Source of the DNA: Actinophytocola xanthii
Lineage (GTDB): Bacteria > Actinomycetota > Actinomycetes > Mycobacteriales > Pseudonocardiaceae
Direction of reading: 5' to 3'
NCBI RefSeq assembly: GCF_001921205.1
Contig: NZ_MSIE01000034.1
Location: 1-64,000, forward strand
DNA length: 64,000 bases
Shown: positions 54,418-63,933 of the stretch, one piece after another
Layout: every line of letters begins with the position of its first letter
How positions within the stretch are numbered: the stretch's first letter is position 1
Notes under the pieces: model-generated
The model's database searches: none
Told to the model about the DNA's origin: nothing
What the model saw: the letters and a program-made list of their open reading frames with translations, nothing else
Translations under genes and position numbers: made by a program

Positions 54418-54428
54418 CCCGCTCCACA

Positions 54429-54468
54429 CGAGGGCGCCCGCCCGGTCACCCGACCGCGGGCGCCCTCG
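54429..54468. terminator. 13-bp perfect hairpin between convergent genes
   Basis: CGAGGGCGCCCGC (54429-54441) pairs exactly with GCGGGCGCCCTCG (54456-54468) across a 14-nt loop. It lies between the receptor stop and the convergent polymerase stop, so it can work in both directions. Confidence 0.85.
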
Positions 54469-54472
54469 CGCG

Positions 54473-55492
54473 TCAGGACTGCTTCCTGGCCCGGCTCGGC
54501 GCGACCCGGGGCGGCTCGCCGGGCATCTTCGGGTACACCGGCGGCCACGGCGCGTCCGGCAACCCGGCGGCCCGGTCCCGCTCGTGCAGCACCAGCAACG
54601 GCTCGAGGTCCTGGGCGGCCATGGCCGCCCACGGGTCTCCCCGTTCGGCCAGCCGCGCCGGCACGCTCGCCAGGGTGAGCTCCCGCGGCTCGATCCGGGC
54701 GAGCTCGTCCCATCCGAACGGGGTGGACACCTGGCCGTGCGGGTTCGCCCGCACGGACCAGGCGCCGAACACCGTCTTGTGCGGGGCGTTCTGGTTGAAG
54801 TCGACGAACACGCGGGCGCCGCGCTCCTCCTTCCACCAGGCGGCGGTGAGCAGGTCCGGCCGGCGGCGTTCGAGCTCGCGGGCCAGCGCGACGGCCGCGG
54901 CGCGCACGGCGTAGCCGTCCCACCGCGGAGCCAGCCGCACGTAGACGTGGATCCCGCGGTTGCCCGTGGTCTTGGGGAAGCCCGCCATGCCGAGCTCGTC
55001 GAGCAGCGCCCTCGTCTCCGCGGCACCCTCCTGGATCATCGCGAAGGTGACCCCCGGCCCGGGGTCGAGGTCGACGCGGAGCTCGTCGGCGTGCTCGGGG
55101 TCGGCGGCGGTGGTGGGCCAGACGTGGAAGCCGAGGCAGCCCATGTTCACCGCCCAGAGCACGTGCGCGAGGTCGGCGGCCACCAGCGCGTCGGCGGTGG
55201 TGCCGTTCGGCGTGGCCACCCTGCTGGTGGTCAGCCAGGGATCGGCCTTGGTCGCCGCGACCCGCTTCTGGAAGAACGACGAGCCGCCCACCCCGTTGGG
55301 GAAGCGCTCCAGCAGCACCGGCCGGCCGCCCATGGCGGCCATCAGCGGCTCGGCGACCGCGAGGTAGTACCGGGCGAGGTCGAGCTTGGTCTCCCCTCGC
55401 TCGGGGAAGAACACCTTGCCCGGGTTGGTGATCCGCACCGCCCGTCCCGCCACCTCGATCACCTCGACGGAGCCGTCACCGCGCACAGCCAT
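54473..55492 (-). CDS. LigD-type primase-polymerase (PrimPol) protein
   Basis: 339 residues from the ATG at 55492, with a GTG one codon upstream. It matches the stand-alone LigD polymerase domain: ITNPGKVFFPERGETKLDLARYY at the start, the metal-binding DLD pair at 141-143 in ELRVDLDPG, GNRGIHVYV, and the third acidic site in VFVDFNQN. This domain adds nucleotides during non-homologous end joining. It overlaps the ligase gene, so the two replace a fused LigD. No Ku gene is in the window. Confidence 0.92.
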   Translation of the reverse strand: MAVRGDGSVEVIEVAGRAVRITNPGKVFFPERGETKLDLARYYLAVAEPLMAAMGGRPVLLERFPNGVGGSSFFQKRVAATKADPWLTTSRVATPNGTTADALVAADLAHVLWAVNMGCLGFHVWPTTAADPEHADELRVDLDPGPGVTFAMIQEGAAETRALLDELGMAGFPKTTGNRGIHVYVRLAPRWDGYAVRAAAVALARELERRRPDLLTAAWWKEERGARVFVDFNQNAPHKTVFGAWSVRANPHGQVSTPFGWDELARIEPRELTLASVPARLAERGDPWAAMAAQDLEPLLVLHERDRAAGLPDAPWPPVYPKMPGEPPRVAPSRARKQS

Positions 55493-56436
55493 CACCCCTC
55501 GGTCTCGGGTGACGGTACCGCCACGTCGGCCGGGTTGAGGTCGGGACGGAGGCGGTGGACGCGGGGACGCAGCCGCGCGCTGAAGCTCAGCACGGTCGCC
55601 TCCGCCTCGACCTCGACGACCAGGGCGGCGCGCACCGGCTGGTACTCGGTGCCCGGCTGGCCGAGGACGGCGTTCGGCAGCCGGCGGCGCGGCTCGTCGG
55701 TCGGCGTGACCAGCGCCGCCGCGGCGTCGCGGACGGCCGGCGGCAGGGGGAGGGACAGCCCGATCTGCTGGAGCTCGCCGGTGGCGTCCGGGCGGGCGAG
55801 CACGAACGCCTCCGGCCGGGACACCGCGCCGGACACCCCGACGACGACCGCGTCCACGACGATCTTCTGCCGGACCTTGAGCCAGTCGCCGGTGCGGCCG
55901 GTGCGGTAGGGCCTGGTGACGTCCTTGGCCACCAGGCCCTCGATGCCCACGTCGGCGAGCTCCGGGCGCATCCAGCCCAGGGCGAGAGCTCGGTCGGTGG
56001 TGGCGGGGCCCAGCTGGAGCGGTGGCCGCACACCGGCCAGCCGGTGCTCGAGGTGCGCCCGGCGGACCGAGTAGGGCTGGGGGCGCAGGTCGACGCCGTC
56101 CTCGGCGAGCAGGTCGAAGGCGATGTAGTAGACGGCGATACCCGCCTCGGCCCGGCCGCGGGGCATCGAGGTGAGCGACCCGAAGTCGAGCCGGCCCTCG
56201 CGCAGGGCCACCAGCTCGCCGTCGAGCACGAGGTCACCGAGACCGCGGACGGCCGAGACCACCTCGGGGAACCGCGCGGCGAGGTCGTTGTCCCGACGGG
56301 ACTGGACAACCCCGGGGGCGGTGAACACCGCCGCACGCCACCCGTCGAACTTCGGTTCGTAGCTCCAGCGCGGGTCGGGCCCGGGGACGTCACGCTCGTC
56401 CCTGGCCAGCGCCATCCCGATCGGCGGCCCCACCAC
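55492..56436 (-). CDS. ATP-dependent DNA ligase (LigC/LigD ligase type)
   Basis: 314 residues from a GTG. Motif I is EPKFDGWRA with the adenylated Lys at 29; motif III-like YYIAFDLL, motif IV EGLVAKD and motif V DWLKVR follow, and a C-terminal OB-fold closes the protein. It seals nicks using ATP. It is transcribed first and overlaps the polymerase gene by one base, indicating a two-gene repair unit for end joining or gap repair. Confidence 0.93.
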   Translation of the reverse strand: MVGPPIGMALARDERDVPGPDPRWSYEPKFDGWRAAVFTAPGVVQSRRDNDLAARFPEVVSAVRGLGDLVLDGELVALREGRLDFGSLTSMPRGRAEAGIAVYYIAFDLLAEDGVDLRPQPYSVRRAHLEHRLAGVRPPLQLGPATTDRALALGWMRPELADVGIEGLVAKDVTRPYRTGRTGDWLKVRQKIVVDAVVVGVSGAVSRPEAFVLARPDATGELQQIGLSLPLPPAVRDAAAALVTPTDEPRRRLPNAVLGQPGTEYQPVRAALVVEVEAEATVLSFSARLRPRVHRLRPDLNPADVAVPSPETEG

Positions 56437-56519
56437 ACAGGGGACGATAAGCTCCGACTAGGTTACCGGCCAGTATCTTGACCGCTCGTACCTGCCCCGC
56501 CACCCAGGAGAGTGTTCCG

Positions 56520-57173
56520 ATGCCGACGCTGACCCGCGATGCCGACGTGTTCGTCCTGGACCTGGGCGACGGGGAGAACCGCTTCCACCCGGACTGGCTG
56601 ACCGAGGTGGAGGAGGCGCTGGCCACGGTCGAGCAGACCACGCCGCGGGCCCTGGTCACCACGGCGACCGGGAAGATCTACTCCAACGGGCTGGACCTGG
56701 AATGGCTCGGCCGCAACGGCGACCAGCTGACCAGCTACGTCGGCCGGGTGCAGGAGCTGCTGGCCAGGGTCCTCGAGTTCCCGGCACCCACGGTCGCGGC
56801 GATCCAGGGCCACGCGTTCGCCGCCGGCGCCATGCTGGCGCTCGCCCACGACTTCCGCGTCATGCGCGCCGACCGCGGCTACTTCTGCCTGCCCGAGGTG
56901 GACATCGACATCCCGTTCACGCCGGGCATGTCCGCGCTCATCCAGGCCAAGCTGACCCCGGCCGCCGCCGTCGAGGCGATGACCACCGGCCGCCGGTTCG
57001 GCGGCACCGACGCCACTGCCGCCGGCCTGGTCGACGCCGCCGTCCCCGAGACCGAGGTCCTGGCGACGGCCGTCGAGCGGGTCCGCCCGCTGGCCGCCAA
57101 GAACCCCCGCACGCTCGCCGCGATCAAGGCCGGCATGTTCCCGGAGGTGCTCCGCGCCCTGCGGGAGGCGTAG
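56520..57173 (+). CDS. enoyl-CoA hydratase/isomerase family protein
   Basis: 217 residues, ATG after AGGAG. Crotonase fold: the first oxyanion-hole region is seen in GKIYSNGLDLEW and the second in GHAFAAGAMLALAHDFRVM. The usual catalytic glutamate region reads LPEVDIDIPFTPGM. It is shorter than typical crotonases (about 260), lacking part of the C-terminal helices, as in the ECI/PECI-like delta3-delta2 isomerase group. It probably acts in fatty-acid oxidation. It is transcribed alone and divergent from the ligase. Confidence 0.88.
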   Translation: MPTLTRDADVFVLDLGDGENRFHPDWLTEVEEALATVEQTTPRALVTTATGKIYSNGLDLEWLGRNGDQLTSYVGRVQELLARVLEFPAPTVAAIQGHAFAAGAMLALAHDFRVMRADRGYFCLPEVDIDIPFTPGMSALIQAKLTPAAAVEAMTTGRRFGGTDATAAGLVDAAVPETEVLATAVERVRPLAAKNPRTLAAIKAGMFPEVLRALREA

Positions 57174-57245
57174 ACGCCGCCCAACCTCGCCAGGGCGGCC
57201 GCGGCGGTGGGCGGTAGGAATCCATCGTGGCCCGGTGAACGACCA

Positions 57246-58379
57246 TCAGCTGTCGTGGTTCCTGTCCGCGGACCTCCGTTGTTCCCGCCGGCGCTGGTTT
57301 CGTTCCTGGCGCTCCCGCTCGCGGCGGCCGTAGGTCGCGTTGCGGACGGTCTCCTCGTCCTCCAGGCTCGACCCGAGCGCACCGGCGACGATGCCGACCG
57401 AGCTGCACAGCCAGACCAGGTTCAGGTACGAGCCCACACCGACCGGATGACCCAGCGTCTGTGCGAAATAGCCGCTGTCGACCAGGACGGCCGCCGCGAG
57501 CAGCGCGAGCACGAACAGGATCGCGTACATGCACGCGACCCCGATCGCCAGTGTGGTTGCCGTGGAGACGTTGTACAGCAGCGCCTTGCGTCGCTCGCCC
57601 GCCTCGGAAGGCCTGTCCCAGAGGTGGTTGTACACGGTCAACCACACCGTCATGACCAGGATGGTGACCACCGTGATCGCGGCCAGCCGCAGCGGGGGCA
57701 GCGCGTCCGCGAGGTTCCAGAACGAACTGGTGATGATGCCGTAGGCGGCGGTTCCGGCCGCGGCCGCCGTGGCGCCCGCGAGGTGGGGGACGAGCCGCCA
57801 CGGACGGTTGTCCCGCACCATTCCGGCCAGCAGCCGCAGGCGGCCGCGCAGCCCGACCAGGGCGACGTGCGTCGCGGCCGAGTCGCGGTCGTCGGGCAGC
57901 CGCTGTGTGGGGGCCAGCGCCTCACGCAACCATGCCGCCGCCCCCTCTCCGTCGTGATCACCGTCGATCCCGAGCCGGCGCGACACCAGTTGCCGCATCA
58001 CGCGCACCAGCAACGCCCGCGTTCGGCGCCGTACCAGGACGGCACCGAGCGCGGGCAGCGAGATCATCGCGACACCGTTGTCGACGTCGACGCTGGTGGC
58101 GACGGGGTTCGTTCCCGCGCGCCTGGGCAGGTCGGTGACCAGGACCAGCAGGTCCCAGCCCCGGTCCTGCCGGTGTTGCTGCGACAGCATGCGCATCGGG
58201 ATGTCGCCGTCCTCGTCCAGCGGCAGCTGGTTCACCTCGTGCTCCACCCGCCACTGCGTCTGCCCGCTCACCTGGGAGGTGAACGTGCCGGGTAGCTCGG
58301 CGGCGATCGTCTTGATCACCTGCTCCGGCAGCCCTTCGTCGGCCACCAACCCGACGGCCATCTCGCGTGGTGCGTTCAT
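57246..58379 (-). CDS. polytopic membrane protein with cytoplasmic N-terminal domain
   Basis: 377 residues from the ATG at 58379 after CGAGGTGAACCAC. Residues 1-190 are soluble, starting with GLVADEGLPEQVIKTIAAELP, and contain LVLVTDLPRRAGTNPVATSV; about four transmembrane helices follow at 208-225, 236-253, 275-300 and 310-330. The C-terminal tail is very basic (RRERERQERNQRRREQRR). I recognise no family. It is transcribed after the dehydrogenase/SRPBCC pair on the same strand or from its own promoter. Confidence 0.8.
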   Translation of the reverse strand: MNAPREMAVGLVADEGLPEQVIKTIAAELPGTFTSQVSGQTQWRVEHEVNQLPLDEDGDIPMRMLSQQHRQDRGWDLLVLVTDLPRRAGTNPVATSVDVDNGVAMISLPALGAVLVRRRTRALLVRVMRQLVSRRLGIDGDHDGEGAAAWLREALAPTQRLPDDRDSAATHVALVGLRGRLRLLAGMVRDNRPWRLVPHLAGATAAAAGTAAYGIITSSFWNLADALPPLRLAAITVVTILVMTVWLTVYNHLWDRPSEAGERRKALLYNVSTATTLAIGVACMYAILFVLALLAAAVLVDSGYFAQTLGHPVGVGSYLNLVWLCSSVGIVAGALGSSLEDEETVRNATYGRRERERQERNQRRREQRRSADRNHDS

Positions 58380-58421
58380 GTGGTTCACCTCGCTCGTCGG
58401 CGTCCGCCGGTCGGCTGCCCG

Positions 58422-59597
58422 TCAGGGTTTGAGGACGACTTTCTCGCAGTTCTCCTGCTTGTTCTTGAAGATCTCGTAGCCGTGTGGCGCCTCGTCGAGC
58501 GGCAGGGTGTGGGTGATGATCCGGGTCGGATCGATCTCTCCGCGCTCGATGCGCTCCAGCAGCGGTTTCATGTAGCGCTGGACGTGGCACTGCCCGGTCC
58601 GCAGGGTCAGGGACCGGTTCATCCAGGCGCCGGCGGGGAACTTGTCCAGCAGACCGCCGTACACGCCGACCACCGAGACCACGCCGCCGCTGCGGCACGA
58701 CATGATCGCCTGGCGCAGGGCGTGCGGGCGTTCGGTCTCCGACCGCACGGCCTGCTTGATCCGGTCGTACGCGGCGACGTGCGCGCTGCCGTGGGTGGCT
58801 TCCAGGCCGACCGCGTCGATGCACTTGTCCGGTCCGCGTCCGCCGGTGAGTTCCAGCAGCCGCGACCGCACGTCGACCTCGTCGAAGTTCACCGGGATGT
58901 GGCCGGCCTGTTCGGCCATCTGCAGCCGGTAGGGCTCCTTGTCGATCGCGATGACCCGCGCGGCGCCGAGCACCCGGGCGCTGTCCATGGCGAACTGGCC
59001 GACCGGGCCGGCTCCCCAGACGGCCACCACGTCGCTGGGCTGGATGTCGCACATCTCGGCACCCATGTAGCCGGTGGGCAGGATGTCGGACAGGAACAGC
59101 ACCTGCTCGTCGGTCAGGTCGGACTCGATCTTCAACGGGCCGACGTCGGCGAACGGCACCCGCGCGTACTGCGCCTGACCGCCCGCGAAGCCGCCGGTCA
59201 GGTGGGAGTAGCCGAAGATCCCGGCGAGCGGGTGGCCGAACATCTTCTCCGCGATCCCGGCGTTGGGGTTGGAGTTCTCACAGCAGGAGTACAGCTCGGC
59301 GGAACAGGCGGCGCACGCGCCGCAGCTGATCGGGAACGGCACGACGACGCGGTCCCCGACGTGCAGCCAGTCCGGGGCGACGTCCGGGCCGACCTCGACC
59401 ACCTCGCCCATGAACTCGTGGCCCAGGACGTCGCCGTCCTGCATGGTGGGCACGTAACCGTCGACCAGGTGCAGGTCCGAGCCGCAGATCGCGGTGGAGG
59501 TGATCCGGACGATGACGTCGCGCCCGTTCAGGATCTTCGGATCCGGGACGTCGCGGACCTCGACCTTGTTGCGGCCCGCCCAGGTGTTCGCCCTCAT
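58422..59597 (-). CDS. zinc-dependent alcohol dehydrogenase
   Basis: 391 residues. Catalytic-zinc ligands are in [10 protein letters not shown] and [12 protein letters not shown]; the structural-zinc cysteines are in [15 protein letters not shown]. The NAD-binding motif is WGAGPVGQF, with an acidic IDKEPYR after strand 2. The wording and length fit the formaldehyde-dehydrogenase-like MDR group (family knowledge). Its ATG overlaps the SRPBCC stop (ATGA), so they are co-expressed. Confidence 0.93.
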   Translation of the reverse strand: MRANTWAGRNKVEVRDVPDPKILNGRDVIVRITSTAICGSDLHLVDGYVPTMQDGDVLGHEFMGEVVEVGPDVAPDWLHVGDRVVVPFPISCGACAACSAELYSCCENSNPNAGIAEKMFGHPLAGIFGYSHLTGGFAGGQAQYARVPFADVGPLKIESDLTDEQVLFLSDILPTGYMGAEMCDIQPSDVVAVWGAGPVGQFAMDSARVLGAARVIAIDKEPYRLQMAEQAGHIPVNFDEVDVRSRLLELTGGRGPDKCIDAVGLEATHGSAHVAAYDRIKQAVRSETERPHALRQAIMSCRSGGVVSVVGVYGGLLDKFPAGAWMNRSLTLRTGQCHVQRYMKPLLERIERGEIDPTRIITHTLPLDEAPHGYEIFKNKQENCEKVVLKP

Positions 59598-60136
59598 GCG
59601 TCCGCTCCCTTCTCGAGCTCGACGTCCGACAGCGGCTGCGCGGGGCGCTGCGGGAACTCCTTGCGCGCCCGCTTGCCCCACGGGGCACCGTCGGACCGGA
59701 CCACCTCGCCGGTCTCCAGCACCTGCTTGAGCCGGCGCAGATCGTCGTCGAGCTGCTGGTGCGGTTCCTCGCCGAAGTACTTGGCGACGGCCTTGCCGAC
59801 CGCACCGCCCGGGATGTCGTACACCAGGACGACGTGCACCTCGGTGCTCACACCGTCCGGGGCCGGCACGAACCGGACCGCACCGGCGTTCGGCACGGCC
59901 GCCTCCCCGGTCGACCGCCACTCGATCCGCTCGCCGGGCGTCTCGTGGATGATCTCCGCGTCCCACTCGACGTCCGTGCCGAACGGGGCGCTGGCCGACC
60001 AGTGGCTCGTTTTCTCGCCGGTGGCGCGGACCTGCTCGAGGTGCGCCATGAACGTCGGAAGGTTCTCCAGGACGCGCCAGAACGCGTACACCTCCGGCGC
60101 GGGTCTGCGAATCGTCGTCGTTGCTGTCAGGTCCAT
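59594..60136 (-). CDS. SRPBCC-family (polyketide cyclase/START-like) protein
   Basis: 180 residues. A Bet v1/SRPBCC fold is suggested by [25 protein letters not shown] at the start, [10 protein letters not shown] and [24 protein letters not shown] basic tail follows ([16 protein letters not shown]). Such proteins bind hydrophobic ligands. It is co-transcribed with the alcohol dehydrogenase, a pair common in actinobacteria. The ATG at 60136 follows AAGGAG. Confidence 0.87.
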   Translation of the reverse strand: MDLTATTTIRRPAPEVYAFWRVLENLPTFMAHLEQVRATGEKTSHWSASAPFGTDVEWDAEIIHETPGERIEWRSTGEAAVPNAGAVRFVPAPDGVSTEVHVVLVYDIPGGAVGKAVAKYFGEEPHQQLDDDLRRLKQVLETGEVVRSDGAPWGKRARKEFPQRPAQPLSDVELEKGADA

Positions 60137-60739
60137 GATTCTCCTTTGCGTACGTCCGCGCCGCTGGCACGGATTCGAGGTATTTCGCTCGGGTGGCCCA
60201 CACGGCGGTCACCAGGTGCAGCACCGTGATCCCGACGATCGCGCCGGTGAGTGCGACGAGCCGCCGTCGGCGCCGCCCGCCGCGGTCGGCGACGGCCACC
60301 CCCCAGCGCCGTCAGGTCCATCGCATCGGCCGCAACCCTGGTCCCCAGGTGCCCTTCCGCCGGCTCGTCAGGAGCCCGGCCCCGGGTACCGGCTCCCGTG
60401 CTCCGACGACCGGCACCACCGCCGCGACCTCGCCGAGTCGTCCACGCCGCTGAGGCGGCGCACCGTGCCCGGTGCCGCCGGCTGTGCCACGTCCGGACCG
60501 AAGCTCCGGCAAGCCGGCCACCGGCCCTGCGGCCGCACCTCCTCCTGCCTCGCTCGCGCTGCGGTACCAGGTGCAAGTCCCCGACTACCCGTTCACCATC
60601 CAGCTAACCCCCGCGCGAAGATGCCACCCGATCGTGGCCGCGGCCGGAGACGCCGGTTACGCGAAAGCGGTGTGTGAACGGCTCCAGAAGTCGAGAGCCG
60701 ACCGCATCCCGGTACCGGCGGGATGACCACGCTGTGGCC
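60137..60739. other. 600-nt region with a doubtful small membrane ORF
   Basis: No convincing complete gene. On the minus strand a GTG at 60299 opens a frame with good codon use for about 50 codons ([20 protein letters not shown], then [10 protein letters not shown]), which looks like a small single-helix membrane protein, but the frame then runs without a stop through the SRPBCC gene. It may be a decayed or frameshifted gene. CATCCCG (60705-60711) and CGGGATG (60719-60725) form a weak hairpin after the next gene. Confidence 0.4.
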
Positions 60740-61348
60740 TCAGCGCTCGCGGTCGAGCGTCTCCGGGGCTCCGGGCTGCCCGCCGCCCTCGACGCCGAGC
60801 GGCATCTCGGTGACCGGCGGCGGCCGGCGGTCGGCCTCCCCCGAGCCCGCGCTCGCCGCCGCCTCGGCCGCCGCGGCGCGGGCCGCCGTCACCCTGCCGA
60901 CCAGGCCACGCAGGTCGTCCAGGCGGATGCGCTGGCCCTCGATGCGCAGGCGTTCGCTGGCGAGTGTCGCCGGAGCCTCGGGGCCGAGCAGGATCGTGCC
61001 GTCGTCCTCCAGGGGGTAGGCGCTGCCGAAGTAGGGCACGTAGGCCTCCTGGCCCGACCGCGCGCCGAGCACCAGCGCGAGCGAGACGCCCTCCCGCAGC
61101 GGTGCCGCCTGCGGGGTGGCGTACCGGCCCGCCTCTCCCCCGGTCACCTCGACCAGGATCGTCCCGGGCACCCCCGACCCCTTGAGCACGTCGGTCACCA
61201 TTACCTCGTAGGTGGTACGCACGAAGGCCTCGCCGTCGTAGTGCTCGACGGTCGTCGCGACCGGGCGGCCGACCGTTCCGGTCACCACCAGCGGCGCGGC
61301 CGCGACCCGCATCTCCAGGGTCGGCACTTCCTTGTAGTACGTGGTCAT
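60740..61348 (-). CDS. protein of unknown function next to a metzincin
   Basis: 202 residues, ATG at 61348. No signal peptide, membrane helix or known motif. The first 120 residues are beta-rich (PLVVTGTVGRPVATTVEHYDG, YEVMVTDVLKGSG, LREGVSLALVLGARSG), reminiscent of small beta-barrel proteins in which a tract like VTGTVxxP begins an OB-like fold; the end is Ala/Pro-rich and disordered. It starts 9 nt after the protease stop, so it is co-translated with it and may be a partner or substrate. Confidence 0.75.
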   Translation of the reverse strand: MTTYYKEVPTLEMRVAAAPLVVTGTVGRPVATTVEHYDGEAFVRTTYEVMVTDVLKGSGVPGTILVEVTGGEAGRYATPQAAPLREGVSLALVLGARSGQEAYVPYFGSAYPLEDDGTILLGPEAPATLASERLRIEGQRIRLDDLRGLVGRVTAARAAAAEAAASAGSGEADRRPPPVTEMPLGVEGGGQPGAPETLDRER

Positions 61349-61357
61349 CCCGGCCTC

Positions 61358-62857
61358 CTACTCCTGGCCGTACCACAGCGCGACCTCACCGTACTCCGGG
61401 GAGGCGGCCAGGGCCGGTGCCGTGTGCGTGCTCTGCCCCGGCCGGACCAGCGGGGACCAGTCGCCGCCCGCCGCCGGCCGGTGCGCGATGTTCAGCGAGG
61501 TGGCGAAGTTCTGTTCACGCCAGGCCATGACGAACCGGTCGGTCGAGGACTCGTAGGCCAGTGCCGGCTGGACGCGGGTGCGTTCGCCGAGCCGCAGCAC
61601 GTCGCGCACCCGGACCTCGGTGCCCTCCACGGCGCAGGCGAACGTCCGGATCGTGTTGATGTCGGCGTGGTTCGCGTCGTGGTCCGGCGCCCAGGCGAGC
61701 GCGATCTCGATCCGGTTGTCCGGCGTCGCGGCGACCGCGACCCCGGACAGCGCGCGGAACCTGGAATCCAGCACCGTCGGGGCGCTCCAGGTCCACCCGT
61801 CGTCGGTGGAGACGCTGGTGAGCACCAGACCGGTCGCGTCCTGGTTAGCGCGGTCGAAGTTGGCCCACACCAACACCCACACCGACCGGCCGTCGACACG
61901 GGTCCAGCACAGCGCGGGAGTACCCGCGGTGCGCGCACCGGGCGGGGTGCCCACCCAGTACCAGCCGCGTGCCTGGCTGCGCGAGGCGACCAGCCGCAGC
62001 GTCCCCTCGTCGTCGCCGGACACCCAGGCCCACAGTGTGGTCCGGTCGTCGTCGGCCGCGTACGCCGGGCCGTGGACCGACCGCTCGCCGCCGTAGTAGA
62101 CCCAGCCGCGGAAGACGAACCGGTCGCCGTCGGTGCGGATCCAGGTCGGCACGCCGTCGGTGTGGCTCCAGCCCACCGCGTACAGGCCGGATCGGGGCAG
62201 CGCGACCACGCCGGGGCCGACGTTGGTCCGCGTGTGCACGTGGCCGTGCGCGGTCAGCTCGTTGGGCACCTCGCCCCAGGAGCTGCCGCCGTCCCCGGAC
62301 CGCAGCTGCCGCAGTCGGTTGCGGGTGAACGCGGGATACACCGCGCGCACCCGGTTGACGTCGTCGGCGAACGGGCCGAACCGGCAGCTGTGGTAGCCGT
62401 AGGCGGGAAACATCGTCGCGTCGGGGTCGCTGCCGTGGTCGAGCCCGAGGCAGTGACCGAGCTCGTGGGTGAGCACGCCCTGCATCTCGATCTCGCCGCT
62501 GACCGCGTTGCGGGGCACGAAGTTCCACGGCGTGCCGTCGCCGTTGCGGCGGTGGAACACGATGATGAGCCGGTTGTACTGGCCGAAGGTGGACGCCAGT
62601 CGCGACTCGTTGGGATGGTGCAGGCGGTTCATCGAGATCACCAGCTCGCCGTCGGCGGACTCGGTGTTGGTGGTGTAGCCGAAGAACTGGAACCGCAGGT
62701 CCACCCCGGCCAGGTGCTGCCAGCGCGTGTAGGCGTTCACCACCGCCTCGGTGAACGGGCCCTGCCAGTCGTTCGGGATCCCCTCCGCGACGAACGAGCT
62801 CCAGTTGACGAGGATCCGCGGCCGCGTTCCCGCCGGGTACCACTGCTGGTCTGCCAT
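61358..62857 (-). CDS. matrixin-like metzincin metalloprotease with BNR-type C-terminal repeats
   Basis: 499 residues from the ATG at 62857; the longer upstream frame is not used. The zinc-binding motif HELGHCLGLDH is at 131-141 and the Met-turn in SDPDATMFP (Met149), both typical of matrixins. The C-terminal two thirds look like a sialidase/BNR-type beta-propeller with Asp-box-like turns (SGDGGSSWGEV, STDDGWTW). No signal peptide is visible at MADQQWYPAGTRPRILVNW, which is unusual because matrixins act outside the cell. There is no pro-domain with a Cys switch. Confidence 0.9.
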   Translation of the reverse strand: MADQQWYPAGTRPRILVNWSSFVAEGIPNDWQGPFTEAVVNAYTRWQHLAGVDLRFQFFGYTTNTESADGELVISMNRLHHPNESRLASTFGQYNRLIIVFHRRNGDGTPWNFVPRNAVSGEIEMQGVLTHELGHCLGLDHGSDPDATMFPAYGYHSCRFGPFADDVNRVRAVYPAFTRNRLRQLRSGDGGSSWGEVPNELTAHGHVHTRTNVGPGVVALPRSGLYAVGWSHTDGVPTWIRTDGDRFVFRGWVYYGGERSVHGPAYAADDDRTTLWAWVSGDDEGTLRLVASRSQARGWYWVGTPPGARTAGTPALCWTRVDGRSVWVLVWANFDRANQDATGLVLTSVSTDDGWTWSAPTVLDSRFRALSGVAVAATPDNRIEIALAWAPDHDANHADINTIRTFACAVEGTEVRVRDVLRLGERTRVQPALAYESSTDRFVMAWREQNFATSLNIAHRPAAGGDWSPLVRPGQSTHTAPALAASPEYGEVALWYGQE

Positions 62858-62974
62858 CGAGAACCCCCTTGCGCGAGAACGGGTGCACCCCACAGAACCA
62901 CCCCACCGACCGCCTTCGTCACCCCCTGGCGCACACCGTGAGAGGATCGTTTCCGGTCTGTTCAAGGGGGTTTT

Positions 62975-63877
62975 ATGTTCGCGCTGGTCGTGGACCCGCG
63001 CGCGGAGGAGGCCGTCCGCCTCGCGGAGGTGGACGAACCCGTGGCCGCGCCGGGGGAGCTGGTCGTCGCGGTGCGGCACGCGTCGCTCAACCACGGGGAT
63101 CTCAACGACGCGCGGTCCGGCCGCGTACCGCCGGGAGCGGTGCTGGGCTCCGACGTCGCGGGCGTGGTCGTGACGCCGGGAGAGTCCGGGCTGGAGCCCG
63201 GCACGCGGGTTGTCGCGCTGGCCGCCGGCGCGTTCGCCGAGCGGGTCGCCGTCGGCGCGAACATGGTGGCCGAGGTGCCGCCGTCGGTCGACCTGGCCCA
63301 GGCCGCTGCCCTCCCCGTGGCGGGCGTCGCGGCGTTGCGGGCGCTACGGCTGGGTGGCTCGCTGCTCGGCCGCCGGGTCCTGGTCACCGGCGCGTCCGGC
63401 GGAGTCGGCCGCTTCGCTGTCCGGCTCGCCTCGGTCGGTGGTGCGTACGTGGTCGCCTCGGTCGGCTCCCCGGCCCGCGCCGAGGGACTGGACATGGTCG
63501 GGGCGGACGAGGTCCTGGTCGGGCCGGACGGACCCGAGGAGCGGGTGGACCTGGTCCTGGACAACGTCGGCGGGCCGTGGCTGGTGGCCGGGTGGCAGGC
63601 GCTCGCACCCGGCGGCACCCTGGTGAGCATCGGCTGCGCCTCCGGGGAGGCGGCGGTCCTGCCCCCCTACTCGACGGTCGGGCCGCACCGGTCGCTGGTC
63701 TCGTTCATCAACTCCGGCCCCGTCGCCGGGGACCTGCGCGACCTCGTGCGCATGGTCGGCTCCGGTGCCCTGCCCGTGGAGATCGGCTGGCGCGGCGCGC
63801 TGGAGCGGTTCGGAGAGGCCGCACGGGCGTTGCGCGGTCGTCGGGTCGCCGGCAAGGCCGTACTCGACGTCGTCTGA
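62975..63877 (+). CDS. MDR quinone oxidoreductase-like protein
   Basis: 300 residues. GroES-like N-terminal half without zinc cysteines (SLNHGDLNDARSG, GSDVAGVVVTPGESG), Rossmann motif TGASGGVGRFAVRL, and LVLDNVGG late in the fold. It is shorter than usual because the N-terminal barrel is trimmed. It presumably reduces an alkene or quinone with NADPH. It is divergent from the protease, with no operon partner other than the following DinB gene about 60 nt on. Confidence 0.9.
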   Translation: MFALVVDPRAEEAVRLAEVDEPVAAPGELVVAVRHASLNHGDLNDARSGRVPPGAVLGSDVAGVVVTPGESGLEPGTRVVALAAGAFAERVAVGANMVAEVPPSVDLAQAAALPVAGVAALRALRLGGSLLGRRVLVTGASGGVGRFAVRLASVGGAYVVASVGSPARAEGLDMVGADEVLVGPDGPEERVDLVLDNVGGPWLVAGWQALAPGGTLVSIGCASGEAAVLPPYSTVGPHRSLVSFINSGPVAGDLRDLVRMVGSGALPVEIGWRGALERFGEAARALRGRRVAGKAVLDVV

Positions 63878-63933
63878 GCGTCGGGCGAAATGGGGTGCGG
63901 CCGGACCCGGCGGCCCCGTAGCGTCCCCCGGCC

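Noticed and set aside
60193-60607. Several + strand ORFs of 84-118 residues in the 600-nt gap
   Set aside because: Pro/Arg/Thr-rich low-complexity sequence, no ribosome site and no domain.
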